Shown: positions 7,274-16,207, counted from the stretch's first letter. The stretch: DNA of 36,768 bases from an uncultured Ruminococcus sp. (GCA_902780505.1 CACZFN010000021.1:1-36768); one strand, 5' to 3'. The notes: generated from the letters alone by a model not told the origin. Numbers and translations are program-made.

Positions 7274-8349
7274 GCACAGCCGCAGTAAAGCTGTCAGCCC
7301 CTGTAAAGGCTGACAGCAAAGCAAAACGCAAAGCCGCATGGAACTATAAAAATAACGTATCCTTTCTTTTGAAGATACTGTTTACTGTTTCGGGCTTCAT
7401 TATTGCTGCGGGCGTGAACCTGACCTTTCCGCAGAAAGCAGCTGTTGATATAAAGAACTATGTAATAACTGCGTTTAGCATTAATATAAGTCTTACAATG
7501 AATGACGCATATGTTTTTCTTCTTGCAGCCCTTGCTGTTATATACGCCGGCGCAGGGGTACGTGCATGGGGAGATAAGGATAAAAGAAAAAGTTACAGCA
7601 AAAGGGCAGCATTTCGCTTTGCGGCAGGTCTGGCACTTGCACTTTGGGATATAGGCGGAACCAAACTGCAATTTTTCCCGCAGCCGTTTTTCCCGGGGCC
7701 TGCACAGGTGTGTGAAGCCTATCTTGCAGACAGCGAATATCTTTTGCAGAACACCCTCTATTCGCTCAGATTATATGCGGCAGGCTTTTCCTGCGGTGTG
7801 CTTTTGGGTGTCGGCACAGGGATACTTATAGGGTGGTTCCCAAAAGTATACTACTGGGTATTCCCTGTGCTTAAAATAACGGGCGTTGTACCGGCGGTGG
7901 CGTGGATGCCGTTTGCACTCACACTTTTGCCTAATTCCTTCACTGCGGCGGTATTTCTGATAGTGATATGTGCGTGGTTCCAGATAGCTTTCCTTACCGC
8001 ACAGGGTATACAGTCAACACCAAAGCAGAGCTTTGAAGCGGCACGCATTCTTGGCAGCGGATCTGTTGACCAGATACTCCATGTAGCGATACCGCACGCT
8101 ATGCCCGACATCTTCACGGGTATAACTTCGGCAAATGCAATGGCATTCACAACTCTCGTCATGAGCGAAATGTTAGGTCAGCCGGGCGGACTTGGATACT
8201 ACATCAATCAATCAAAGGTGTGGAGTGCTTATTACAAGGTGCTGGCAGCGATCGTTATAATGGCGGTGCTGTTTTCGCTTATCAATCACATCATTGGCAG
8301 AATACAGAAGCACACACTGAGGTGGCAGGAGGGAGTTGTTAAAAAGTGA
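7270..8349 (+). CDS. ABC transporter permease, SsuC/TauC type with N-terminal extension
   Basis: A 359-residue inner-membrane permease. The C-terminal 250 residues are the BPD_transp_1 fold, including the coupling loop EAARILGSG...IPHAMPDI that contacts the ATPase. The N-terminal 110 residues add about two membrane segments that most SsuC or TauC proteins (roughly 250-270 residues) lack. The GTG start overlaps the upstream stop (GTGA), and the 3' end overlaps the next GTG in the same way, so the first three genes are translationally coupled. It forms the channel for the binding protein encoded upstream. Confidence 0.88.
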   Translation: MSTAAVKLSAPVKADSKAKRKAAWNYKNNVSFLLKILFTVSGFIIAAGVNLTFPQKAAVDIKNYVITAFSINISLTMNDAYVFLLAALAVIYAGAGVRAWGDKDKRKSYSKRAAFRFAAGLALALWDIGGTKLQFFPQPFFPGPAQVCEAYLADSEYLLQNTLYSLRLYAAGFSCGVLLGVGTGILIGWFPKVYYWVFPVLKITGVVPAVAWMPFALTLLPNSFTAAVFLIVICAWFQIAFLTAQGIQSTPKQSFEAARILGSGSVDQILHVAIPHAMPDIFTGITSANAMAFTTLVMSEMLGQPGGLGYYINQSKVWSAYYKVLAAIVIMAVLFSLINHIIGRIQKHTLRWQEGVVKK

Positions 8350-9125
8350 GCAGCAGTATAAAAATATCTGATGTTGACCGCATCTACACAGACACAGACG
8401 GCAAAGCGGTACAGGCACTAAAAGACGTTGACCTTGACATAAGAGCAGGCGAATTCATCTCCCTGATAGGCCCATCGGGCTGCGGCAAGACAACACTTCT
8501 GCGCCTTATTGCGGGGCTTGACAAACCGCAGGCAGGTTCGCTTTATATAGACGGCACAAAGATCAGCGGCACCGAACCGGAACGAGGCTATGTATTTCAG
8601 CAGGGCAGCCTTTTTCCGTGGCTTGATGTTGAGCATAATATCGCGTACGGGCTAAGAGCAAGAGGACTGCTTCGGCAGAAGAAAGCAAATGTGAAAGAGT
8701 ACATATCAATGGTAGGGCTTGAGGGGTTTGAGAAAAGCTACCCTCACCAGATATCGGGGGGAATGGCACAGCGTGTGGCAATTGCAAGGGCGCTGATAAA
8801 CGAGCCGAAAGCACTGCTGCTTGACGAACCAATGGGGGCGCTTGATTCCTTTACAAGGGCTGACCTTCAGGATAAGCTGCTTGAACTATGGAAGGAAAAG
8901 GGCACGACTATGATACTTGTTACCCATGATATCGACGAAGCTATATATCTAAGTGACCGCATAATTATAATGACACCTCGTCCCGGGAAGATAAGCCATG
9001 TGATAGACGTTGATCTGCCAAGGCCGAGGCACAGGGGCGGCGCAGAGTTTTTAGCTTTGCGCAGAGAGATACTTGAACTGTTTGAACTTGCACAGGCGCA
9101 GCCCCAGCCTGAATACACCATATAA
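8346..9125 (+). CDS. ABC transporter ATP-binding protein, SsuB/TauB type
   Basis: A 259-residue nucleotide-binding subunit with all motifs intact: Walker A GPSGCGKTT at 42-50, a Q-loop in YVFQQGSLFPW, signature SGGMAQRVAIARAL, Walker B ALLLDEPMGALD and H-loop VTHDIDEA. It energises the importer encoded just upstream. GTG start, 4-nt overlap with the permease gene. The end of the signature region and the R-P-G-K segment near the C-terminus are as in nitrate/sulfonate/bicarbonate-type ATPases. Confidence 0.92.
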   Translation: MSSSIKISDVDRIYTDTDGKAVQALKDVDLDIRAGEFISLIGPSGCGKTTLLRLIAGLDKPQAGSLYIDGTKISGTEPERGYVFQQGSLFPWLDVEHNIAYGLRARGLLRQKKANVKEYISMVGLEGFEKSYPHQISGGMAQRVAIARALINEPKALLLDEPMGALDSFTRADLQDKLLELWKEKGTTMILVTHDIDEAIYLSDRIIIMTPRPGKISHVIDVDLPRPRHRGGAEFLALRREILELFELAQAQPQPEYTI

Positions 9126-9134
9126 GGAGAAATT

Positions 9135-9539
9135 ATGATGAAGAAAAATATTCCGGGAATAGCCGAGTTTATACTTGCAGCATTGCTGACTGTCGGCTCT
9201 GTAACTGTTTTTAAGGCCTGCGGCGGGCATGACGGAAAATTCATGGCGTGCCACTGGGCACAGAATTCTGTGACACTCATAGGTATAGTTATCACGCTGC
9301 TTGCGCTGCTGAGGATAATTCTTAAAAACCGCGGCGTAAAGGCAGGCCTTGCGGCAGGTGTGTTTTTAATATCGGTATCGGTGATATTTATACCAAACAA
9401 TGTGATATCCCTTTGCATGATGGACTCCATGCGCTGCCACACCACATTCAGGCCTGCGGTGACAGTTATAGCATCTGTTCTTGCGGCTCTGGCAGGTGCA
9501 GACAGCATTCTCGGTATAATAAAGGCGGGCAGGGAGTAA
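9135..9539 (+). CDS. DUF4418-like small membrane protein with conserved Cys-His pairs
   Basis: A 134-residue protein with about four membrane helices. It carries C29, H32, a C-H-W motif at 39-41, C94 and an M-R-C-H motif at 99-102, a spacing that suggests paired metal- or redox-active sites at the membrane surface. I recognise it as DUF4418-like by eye; the family has no established function that I know of. AGGAGA is 4 nt before ATG 9135 and 7 nt before ATG 9138, so the second ATG may be the true start. It is in the middle of the operon, and its TAA shares one base with the next ATG. Confidence 0.75.
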   Translation: MMKKNIPGIAEFILAALLTVGSVTVFKACGGHDGKFMACHWAQNSVTLIGIVITLLALLRIILKNRGVKAGLAAGVFLISVSVIFIPNNVISLCMMDSMRCHTTFRPAVTVIASVLAALAGADSILGIIKAGRE

Positions 9540-10741
9540 TGAAACTCAGGTATCTTCCCTTTTTTAATCTAAGACAAAAGCCGATAAGGACCGCACTTCT
9601 TATCGTGATAGCTATGGTAATGTCAGCAGCAGCCTTTGGCGGACAGATACTGATAAAGAGCCTGCAAAGCGGACTTGAAAGCTTAGAGCAGCGGCTCGGC
9701 GCTGACATTATAGTTCTGCCCGAGGGGGCTGAAAAAAAGGCCGATCTGCAAAACCTGCTTTTGCAGGGAACACCGGGGTACTTTTATATGGATAAGTCGG
9801 TGACAGACAGGCTTTCCGGAATAAACGACATAGAAAAGATATCTGCACAGTATTTTCTTGTGTCAGCCAACGCCGAGTGCTGTACAGTCCAGGTGCAGAT
9901 AATAGGCTTTGACGAAAAGAGCGACTTCACGGTCAAGCCGTGGCTCAAGGAAACGTACAGCGGCACATTGAAAAAAAACGAGATAATAGTAGGTGCAGGG
10001 CTTTCTACCCGTGTGGGGCATACGCTTTCCCTATACGGTGTTGAGTGCAAGGCAGTAGGAAAGCTTGAAAAGACGGGAACGGGGCTTGACACTGCCGTTT
10101 ATGCCACAAATGAAACGGTCAAGGGGCTGATAGATGCATCTGCAAGGCAGGGTATCGCGGTGCTTTCAAAGCAAAGTCCCGAAAACGTGGTGTCCTCTGT
10201 TTATATAAAAGTAAAAGACGGCGCTGACATCGACGAGCTTACAGCCGAAATAAACACAAAGCTTGACGGTATTCAGGCGGTGAGAACAAAATCAATGATG
10301 ACCGGTACAGCAAAGCAGCTGAATGTGCTTTCCGAAAGCATAATGGCAATAACAGCCGCAGTGTGGGGGCTTGCTGCCGTGATAATGCTCGCCGCGTTTT
10401 ATAGCAGTGCTAACGAGCGTAAATTAGAATTTGCGGTGCTCAGAACAATAGGCTTTTCAAGAAAGCGGCTTGGAAAAATAGTGCTTGCAGAATCAATTAT
10501 CACCGCAGGTACAGGCTCAGCAGCAGGAGTCACCCTGACGGCTCTGCTCAGCTTTTCGTTTGTAGGCGTAATAGAACACAAAACCGCATTGCCGTTTCTT
10601 ATGCCAAGTGCGGGGGCAGCGTTTTTGTATGGTGCGGCTGTGATAATGACAGTATTGCTTGCAGGTTCGGCAGCATCAGCATTATCAGCATACAGACTGA
10701 CACATACCGACACGGGAAAAATACTGCGGGAGGGCTGCTGA
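9539..10741 (+). CDS. FtsX/MacB-type ABC permease
   Basis: A 400-residue permease. ATG 9539 lies in TAATG, sharing one base with the previous stop and preceded by GGGAG. Seen: an N-terminal membrane helix (about 17-36), an extracellular MacB_PCD-like domain about 40-270, then three C-terminal helices with the FtsX-domain pattern (N-E-R-K-L-E-F-A-V-L-R-T-I-G-F). The extracellular domain contains a Cys-Cys pair at 114-115 followed by an IIGFD segment. Proteins of this architecture do mechanotransmission or export rather than classic import. It should pair with the ATPase encoded next. Similar permease/ATPase pairs accompany P19/FTR1-type iron loci in other bacteria, but that parallel is only suggestive here. 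Confidence 0.85.
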   Translation: MKLRYLPFFNLRQKPIRTALLIVIAMVMSAAAFGGQILIKSLQSGLESLEQRLGADIIVLPEGAEKKADLQNLLLQGTPGYFYMDKSVTDRLSGINDIEKISAQYFLVSANAECCTVQVQIIGFDEKSDFTVKPWLKETYSGTLKKNEIIVGAGLSTRVGHTLSLYGVECKAVGKLEKTGTGLDTAVYATNETVKGLIDASARQGIAVLSKQSPENVVSSVYIKVKDGADIDELTAEINTKLDGIQAVRTKSMMTGTAKQLNVLSESIMAITAAVWGLAAVIMLAAFYSSANERKLEFAVLRTIGFSRKRLGKIVLAESIITAGTGSAAGVTLTALLSFSFVGVIEHKTALPFLMPSAGAAFLYGAAVIMTVLLAGSAASALSAYRLTHTDTGKILREGC

Positions 10742-10742
10742 T

Positions 10743-11444
10743 ATGATTATAAGAGCCAAAGATATCAAAGTTGTCTACAAGAAAAAAAGGCGCTGTATCA
10801 GCGCGATCGAACAAGTCAGCTTTACAGCGCACCCGGGTGAAGTAACTGTCATAACAGGGCGTTCCGGCAGCGGAAAAACCACCCTCGTAAATGTACTTGC
10901 AGGGCTGCTCGTTCCAGACGAAGGTCAGGTTTTTTATGATGATGTTTCTATATACCGGATAAATGACGATCAGCTTTCAGGGTTCAGGTGCAGGCATACA
11001 GCTTATATCCCGCAGGGGGCGGGCGCACTTGCAAATCTGACTGTCTTTCAAAATATCCTTCTGCCCTCCGCCCTTGCAGGGCAGAACAATAATGCATACG
11101 CTGAGCAGCTGCTTGCAGCTGTCGGGCTTGAAAAGCTCACAAACGCCTACCCGGATGAGCTTTCCGGCGGAGAACTGAGAAGGCTTGCAGCAGCAAGGGC
11201 ACTGATAAACTCACCCTCTTTTATTATTGCAGACGAACCCACCAATGATCTTGATGAAGAAAATTCCGTACTTATTCTAAAGCTTCTGAAAGCACAGGCA
11301 GAAAGGGGTGCAGCAGTCATCATTGTCACCCATGACAGTGCTGCCTTTGCGTATGCAGACAGAGTCTTTCAAATGGACGGCGGCAGACTGATATATGAGG
11401 AGAATGAACATGAAACTTCACTTTGCAGACCTCTCGTTTCTTGA
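10743..11444 (+). CDS. ABC transporter ATP-binding protein, MacB/LolD type
   Basis: A 233-residue ATPase. Walker A GRSGSGKTT at about 40-48, signature LSGGELRRLAAARAL, Walker B FIIADEPTNDLDEEN with the T-N-D-L-D form typical of the MacB/LolD class, and H-loop VTHD. It begins 1 nt after the permease stop, so the two should form one complex. The 3' end overlaps the acetyltransferase gene by 35 nt. Confidence 0.92.
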   Translation: MIIRAKDIKVVYKKKRRCISAIEQVSFTAHPGEVTVITGRSGSGKTTLVNVLAGLLVPDEGQVFYDDVSIYRINDDQLSGFRCRHTAYIPQGAGALANLTVFQNILLPSALAGQNNNAYAEQLLAAVGLEKLTNAYPDELSGGELRRLAAARALINSPSFIIADEPTNDLDEENSVLILKLLKAQAERGAAVIIVTHDSAAFAYADRVFQMDGGRLIYEENEHETSLCRPLVS

Positions 11445-11898
11445 CGAGATAACAGAGACAGAACTGAGCTGTTTTCCAAAGGATCAGGCGGCTGATAAAG
11501 AACAGTTCAGGCAGCGGCTAAAGAGCTATCCCGGGCATTTTCTGCTGCTTTGTGACGACAGCGGAAAGGTAGCAGCGTTTATTAACGGCTTTGTTACTGA
11601 CTTTCCCGACCTGACAGACGAGATGTATAAAACCACGAATATGCACAATGAAAACGGCGCATGGCAGATGATCTTCGGGCTGTGCACACGTCCCGGATAC
11701 AGGCATAAAGGGTACGCACATACTCTGATGAATGAATTTATGCACCTTGCAAAGGAACAGGAACGCAAGGGGGCTGTGCTCACCTGCAAAGCCGGGCTGA
11801 TAAGCTTTTACGAGCAGTTCGGATTTAAAAACGAGGGTGTGTCGGCAGGCTCCGTCATTGGCGGCGTGGAGTGGTATCAGATGCGCAGAAAATTTTAA
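11410..11898 (+). CDS. GNAT-family N-acetyltransferase
   Basis: A 162-residue single-domain acetyltransferase. The acetyl-CoA binding motif A is seen in CTRPGYRHKGYAHTLM (R-x-x-G-x-A form), followed by the C-terminal FYEQFGFK segment common to AANAT-like members. ATG 11410 is chosen because GAGGAG ends 7 nt upstream; ATGs at 11395 and 11404 are too close to it. It is the last gene of the operon, overlapping the ATPase gene. The acceptor is unknown; an amine connected with the transported ligand is one possibility. Confidence 0.85.
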   Translation: MKLHFADLSFLDEITETELSCFPKDQAADKEQFRQRLKSYPGHFLLLCDDSGKVAAFINGFVTDFPDLTDEMYKTTNMHNENGAWQMIFGLCTRPGYRHKGYAHTLMNEFMHLAKEQERKGAVLTCKAGLISFYEQFGFKNEGVSAGSVIGGVEWYQMRRKF

Positions 11899-11974
11899 AA
11901 AAGGTTATCCCCCTTGACACACCGTGTCCTGACAGACATAAACCGGTGTTTTTTGCAGGGGGATAACCTTTTTT
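11897..11974. terminator. Shared bidirectional terminator with an 18-bp perfect stem
   Basis: 11897-11914 pairs perfectly with 11957-11974 around a 42-nt loop. The loop can itself pair as GACAC-ACC-GTGTC, or as ACACCG with CGGTGT. The stem has A/T flanks that act as T-tracts on either strand. It overlaps the stop codons of both convergent genes. Confidence 0.85.
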
Positions 11975-12473
11975 ATTTCCCTATGCGTGATGCAAGCTTG
12001 ATAATGCTTAAAACGCCTAAAAGCATCACAAATGCCATACCTATCACAAGCGCCGTCCAGTTTCCCGAAAGTGATGAAAAATAATCCGTCTGTGATACAT
12101 CACCTATAAGTTTCTTTGCGGCATCAGTCCTGCCGATCCCTTCTAAAAGCATTACGGTAAAAAAGCGCAGGTTTACTATGTTTATTATCGTAGTTATCGT
12201 AAGCACTGCCCCATGGCCGACACCTGCCGCGGCATCTGTTACCTTGTAGTACCGAAACGCAAGTACCGCCCCCAGTGCACACAAGGCCATGTACACATAA
12301 AACATCACTGCCATTAAAAGTGCTATTTTACGGCTTTCATTGTCTATCATTTTCGGCAGCAGGAATGCCCCCGCACCTGCGCATACCACGGAAAACGCAA
12401 AGTTTACAATGCTTACCGCCCTGTACGCCTTCTCCTGCGCGGTAAGCTTTTCAAGTTTTATCTTCTTGCTCAA
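11973..12473 (-). CDS. Hypothetical four-helix membrane protein
   Basis: A 166-residue protein with four predicted membrane helices: about 20-40, 50-72, 83-108 and 140-160. The N-terminus is short and Lys-rich. I do not recognise a family. The start is TTG at 12473-12471, supported by AAGGAAG 8 nt upstream; no ATG is suitably placed. It is the last gene of the seven-gene minus-strand run, 19 nt after the CNNM-family gene, and its stop codon lies within the shared terminator. Confidence 0.7.
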   Translation of the reverse strand: MSKKIKLEKLTAQEKAYRAVSIVNFAFSVVCAGAGAFLLPKMIDNESRKIALLMAVMFYVYMALCALGAVLAFRYYKVTDAAAGVGHGAVLTITTIINIVNLRFFTVMLLEGIGRTDAAKKLIGDVSQTDYFSSLSGNWTALVIGMAFVMLLGVLSIIKLASRIGK

Positions 12474-12492
12474 TTTATGTGCTTCCTTTCTT

Positions 12493-13740
12493 TTACTGCG
12501 GTGCTTCCCGCAGATATTTTACTTTTATCCTGTCTATCCTCTGCTCACCCTCCATAATGGCGGTGAACTCAAACGGCGGTGCTTTGATCTTTTCATTCAT
12601 ATCTGGTACGTGCCCGCATATTTCCATAAGATACCCACCCATGGAATTCATCTGCGTGCTTATAGCGTTATCATCAAGCCCTATCCTCTCGCAGAAATCC
12701 GACACGGAAAGCTCTGCCGAGATATCAAAGTCATCATCAGTTATCCTTATGAAAGATGTATCTTCCTCGTCACTTTCGTCGTATATCTCACCCACAAGTT
12801 CCTCTATTATATCCTCTAAGGTGCATATGCCCTCGGTGCCGCCATACTGGTCAACAACTACTGCCATATGTACCTTTTTGCGCTGCATCTGCCTTAAAGC
12901 CTGTGATATCAGCTGTGTTTCACTGATATATATAGGCGCTGTCATTATATCGGCAATGGTGCTTTCTTTATCACCCGCAAGGTAGAATTCATAGAAATCG
13001 CTTTGCAGCAGCACGCCGACTATTTTATCTATCGTCTTATCATATACAGGCAGGCGGGAATATTTCGTTTCGTAAAAAACTTCCCTTATCCTCTCGGGGC
13101 TTTCTTCAAGTTCAATGCCCGTAATATTTATCCTCGGCACAAGAATACGGCTGACGTTTGTTTCGTCAAATTCAAGCGCACTCCTTACAAGCTCACTTTC
13201 CTGTTCTTCCAGCACACCCTGATCTTCTATCTCGTCTATTATGTATTTAAGTTCTTCTTCAGTAACAGACGGTTCTTCCCTTTTTCTGCCTATAACAGCA
13301 GATGCAAGGTTTTTCACACCGGTAAACACCCATATAAGCGGAGAAAGCACCACCATAGCCGCCTTGAGCGGTGCTGCCATAAAAAGCGAAAAGCTTTCGG
13401 AGTTTTCCTTGGCAAGGCTTTTGGGAAGTATCTCACCGAATATAAGCACAAGTACAGTCATCACAAGCGTTGCAAGCCCCACACTGCCGCTTCCGAACTT
13501 TTCCGTAAATATCACCGTTGCCAGCGCAGATGACGCAATATTCACCACATTGTTCCCGATAAGTATACAGGTAAGCGCCTTATCAAAGTTTTCCGTTATG
13601 TATAAAGCCCGCTTTGCGCTTTTGTTTCCTTCGGCGGCGTAGTTTTTCAGCCTTATGTGGTTTACCGACGAAAACGCCGTTTCCGTCGCCGAGCACACTG
13701 CCGAAAGTATCAGCAGTACAGCTATAATAAAAATGTCCAT
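12493..13740 (-). CDS. CNNM/CorC-family cation transporter (hemolysin-C-like)
   Basis: A 415-residue membrane protein. Residues 1-180 form the DUF21/CNNM transmembrane domain (CSATETAFSSVNHIR near the start, FGEILPKSLA in the middle). Residues about 200-325 are a paired CBS domain (SRLPVYDKTIDKIVG; VVVDQYGGTEGICTLEDIIE), followed by the CorC_HlyC domain to the end. Bacterial members such as MpfA and YhdP are linked to magnesium or divalent-cation export. The protein is full length. It sits 28 nt behind the MutS-like gene on the same strand; the context gives no specific clue to its role. Confidence 0.92.
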   Translation of the reverse strand: MDIFIIAVLLILSAVCSATETAFSSVNHIRLKNYAAEGNKSAKRALYITENFDKALTCILIGNNVVNIASSALATVIFTEKFGSGSVGLATLVMTVLVLIFGEILPKSLAKENSESFSLFMAAPLKAAMVVLSPLIWVFTGVKNLASAVIGRKREEPSVTEEELKYIIDEIEDQGVLEEQESELVRSALEFDETNVSRILVPRINITGIELEESPERIREVFYETKYSRLPVYDKTIDKIVGVLLQSDFYEFYLAGDKESTIADIMTAPIYISETQLISQALRQMQRKKVHMAVVVDQYGGTEGICTLEDIIEELVGEIYDESDEEDTSFIRITDDDFDISAELSVSDFCERIGLDDNAISTQMNSMGGYLMEICGHVPDMNEKIKAPPFEFTAIMEGEQRIDRIKVKYLREAPQ

Positions 13741-13768
13741 TTAGACCTTCATCAGCTCCCGTTTTATC

Positions 13769-15481
13769 TTAGTCGTTCATTTGCCTTGCGCGTTTTTTCA
13801 GCGCTTCAAGGTCAAGGCCGAACTTTTCAAATATCGTCCCCGCATAGCTTGTATCAGCGGGCAGCCCCTCGGCTATCCTGTAAAGCCGCCTGCCTGTGCT
13901 TTCCTCAACACAGACGGTTATGCTCTCTATTCCTGTGTTCAGCTTTTCTGTAGTGTTCAGCTTCAGCGCTTTCGGGGCAATATCCACAAGGTGCGTTGCA
14001 AACACGCCCCTTACCCCGAGCACAGCGAATATATCCACAAGCGATACCGCAATATCGACACATTCCCTGGGTGTCGTGCTCTGTATAGATTCGTTCATAA
14101 GTATAAGGCTTTTGTTGGTTATAACTTCGGATATTTCCTTAAACTGCTTTATCTCAGTCGTGAAACGTGATGCATCTATCCCTTTCTGTTCTTCCTTCGG
14201 GAAGTGGGTATATACCATATCACAGACGGATATCTCACATTCACCTGCGGGAACATAAAGCCCCGCCTGTGCCATTATCTGACACAATCCTACTGCCCGC
14301 ACAAAAGTCGTCTTGCCGCCGTTATTGGCACCCGTAAGGATATAAAAGCCCTTTTCAGGGGTGAGGGATATATCATTTGTGATGACCTCACGCTTTTCCT
14401 TGTGGGAAAGGTTATAAACAGCCGCCTCACTGAAATAAACGGGATCAAATATCCCCTTTATGACAGCCCTGCGCTCGCTTGCTGGCAGAAGCTTAGGTCT
14501 GCACATTTCAAGTCCCTTGGCACGCACATTTTTTATCATTGCAATAATTCCCGTATAGTAATCAAGCTGATACTCTATCGAATATACATCCTTGAAGCCT
14601 ATTGCCTTGTATTCATCAAGTGCTTCGTCTATAAGCTCCACATACTTTTTCGTATACTTGTCAAGCTCTGCAAAAAGCGCCTTTTCGCTTGCATTTACTA
14701 TCCTGTCCTTACTGTTTTTGTCATTGCCTTCATATTCATATCTTTCACGCAAGCCGCCGATAACGTTATTGTCATTAAACTTTGCCCCGTGATAAATGAT
14801 CCTGTCAAGCACTGTCGGCTTTTTTGTATATTCCTTGTCAAGTATCTCAACTATCCCCGCCGATATCGGCACAAGTGCTTCATCAAGGTTTATGGCGACA
14901 AGCACGCTCTTTATCCTGCCCTTTATCTTCTCCCGAAGTTCCTTTATATCCTCACAAAGCGATTTATAATGCTTGTCATTGTAACAGCGTTCAAAGAAAT
15001 CAAGCATCTTCCTTACCCCGGCCGATTTAGCCGAGCCGCCCCGTTTTTGATCAAACGTATGCATATAGTCTATGCACTGTATATAAGCTTCAAACGCCGT
15101 CACCGCCGAATCAAGCGTCGTAAACGAATCAGGTGTCAGAAGCCCGTATATATTGCCCTTGTCGTTATCTATCATTATACGCACGATTTTTTTGAGCGTG
15201 TCAACAAGTTCGGGCATTGCAAGGAGGTCATCAATTATATCAAGGCGGTAGTTTATCGTTTCTATATCGGTACAGAGTTCCGTAAGTATCTGCTGCATCT
15301 TATAGGCGTTTGAATTGCATATAAGTTTTGCAAGTGTATCAAGCATCATATCGCTTATAAGGTCATCAATCTGCGGGGGGAGTTTGTTTCTGCGCTTTCT
15401 TGCCTCCTCACGCTTTTCGTTTGAAGGATATAAAAGGTCAATTGCAGGCGGTGATTTTTCAAAATCTGTATCGGGTTTCAA
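13769..15481 (-). CDS. MutS-family ATPase without the mismatch-binding domain
   Basis: A 570-residue protein with the core/clamp helices of MutS (about 40-340) and the C-terminal ABC-type ATPase. Walker A is TGANNGGKTT at 383-392, Walker B LILMNE at 459-464, and the H-loop His is at 497. There is no N-terminal mismatch-recognition domain and no C-terminal Smr nuclease, so it is neither classical MutS nor MutS2. Walker B has Asn where the magnesium-binding Asp is usual. I recall Asn at this place in other short MutS-like proteins, so it may be a family trait. It may recognise a branched or recombination DNA structure. It lies 12 nt after the TtcA-like gene, on the same strand. Confidence 0.85.
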   Translation of the reverse strand: MKPDTDFEKSPPAIDLLYPSNEKREEARKRRNKLPPQIDDLISDMMLDTLAKLICNSNAYKMQQILTELCTDIETINYRLDIIDDLLAMPELVDTLKKIVRIMIDNDKGNIYGLLTPDSFTTLDSAVTAFEAYIQCIDYMHTFDQKRGGSAKSAGVRKMLDFFERCYNDKHYKSLCEDIKELREKIKGRIKSVLVAINLDEALVPISAGIVEILDKEYTKKPTVLDRIIYHGAKFNDNNVIGGLRERYEYEGNDKNSKDRIVNASEKALFAELDKYTKKYVELIDEALDEYKAIGFKDVYSIEYQLDYYTGIIAMIKNVRAKGLEMCRPKLLPASERRAVIKGIFDPVYFSEAAVYNLSHKEKREVITNDISLTPEKGFYILTGANNGGKTTFVRAVGLCQIMAQAGLYVPAGECEISVCDMVYTHFPKEEQKGIDASRFTTEIKQFKEISEVITNKSLILMNESIQSTTPRECVDIAVSLVDIFAVLGVRGVFATHLVDIAPKALKLNTTEKLNTGIESITVCVEESTGRRLYRIAEGLPADTSYAGTIFEKFGLDLEALKKRARQMND

Positions 15482-15493
15482 TTTCTGTCCCTC

Positions 15494-16204
15494 CTAAAGC
15501 CTGTCAAGTATGCTCTTTCTTTTCCCGCCCTCGGTATATGAAAGTACGGTTTCAAGGTTTACATCTTCACAGCTTCTGAGTATATTTATCTCAAGGTTGT
15601 GGTTGTTCTGTTTAAGTTCGCCTATTATTCTTCTTATGTAGCTTACCTGTTCGCCGGGCGTTTCCTCTGCTGTATATGATGATATCCCATTGTACACCGC
15701 AAACTTTTCTATATCCTCCCGCCTTACAAGCATTCCTGCCCTTATAAGCTCTATGCCGCCCGCATTTTCACCTGGCAAAAGCGCTTCAAGCCTGCCGTTA
15801 AAAAGTATGCTGTGCAGTATATGTTCAGTGCAGTCATCAAAGCAATCAGGGAGTGCAGCCTTATTGCATTGAAGCTTTTCCGCCTGTACACAAAGCTTTT
15901 CCGTATCACTTATATCTCCCTCAGCGCTCTCACCCTTTATACCAAAGCCTTCAAACAGCCTTCGTGCTGTTTTATCACCTGCTTGCAGAACAAACACAGG
16001 TTCAAACTTTGTTTCACTGTACTTATGGAGCCTTTCTAAGCACTTTGCAAACAAGATCGCCGCCGCACTGCTGTATACAGGCACAAGTATCCTGTCGCCG
16101 TCATTTATAAGACTGTACTCACGTCCCGCCTTTATAAAACGGTGCCATATGGTCTTTTTGTACTTTCTGACTATTGAAAGTTCTGTTTCTTCGGGTGTTT
16201 TCAT
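15494..16204 (-). CDS. Degenerate TtcA/TilS-like PP-loop protein, probably without ATPase activity
   Basis: A 236-residue protein that follows the TtcA fold (tRNA 2-thiocytidine synthase family). GDRILVPVYSS aligns with the strand and loop that normally carry SGGKDS. The later segments CNKAALPDCFDD, LFNGRLEALLPG, LIRAGMLVRREDIEKFAV and GELKQNN match the family in order. The SGGKDS pyrophosphate loop is replaced by Y-S-S-A-A-A at 44-49, and the CxxC cluster ligands are missing, leaving single cysteines at 105 and 113. The double Asp of the D-D motif is kept. It can hardly thiolate tRNA, and may be a regulatory or structural paralog. It lies 3 nt after mtnA. Confidence 0.75.
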   Translation of the reverse strand: MKTPEETELSIVRKYKKTIWHRFIKAGREYSLINDGDRILVPVYSSAAAILFAKCLERLHKYSETKFEPVFVLQAGDKTARRLFEGFGIKGESAEGDISDTEKLCVQAEKLQCNKAALPDCFDDCTEHILHSILFNGRLEALLPGENAGGIELIRAGMLVRREDIEKFAVYNGISSYTAEETPGEQVSYIRRIIGELKQNNHNLEINILRSCEDVNLETVLSYTEGGKRKSILDRL

Positions 16205-16207
16205 CAG

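Noticed and set aside
9413-9538. Upstream extension of the FtsX-type permease
   Set aside because: It overlaps the DUF4418-like gene in another frame and is not hydrophobic as expected; ATG 9539 has the right coupling and spacing.
14204-15313. Long open frame on the plus strand opposite the MutS-like gene
   Set aside because: It lies antisense to a clear ATPase gene and has no ribosome site or recognisable domain. Its length comes from codon bias in the real gene.
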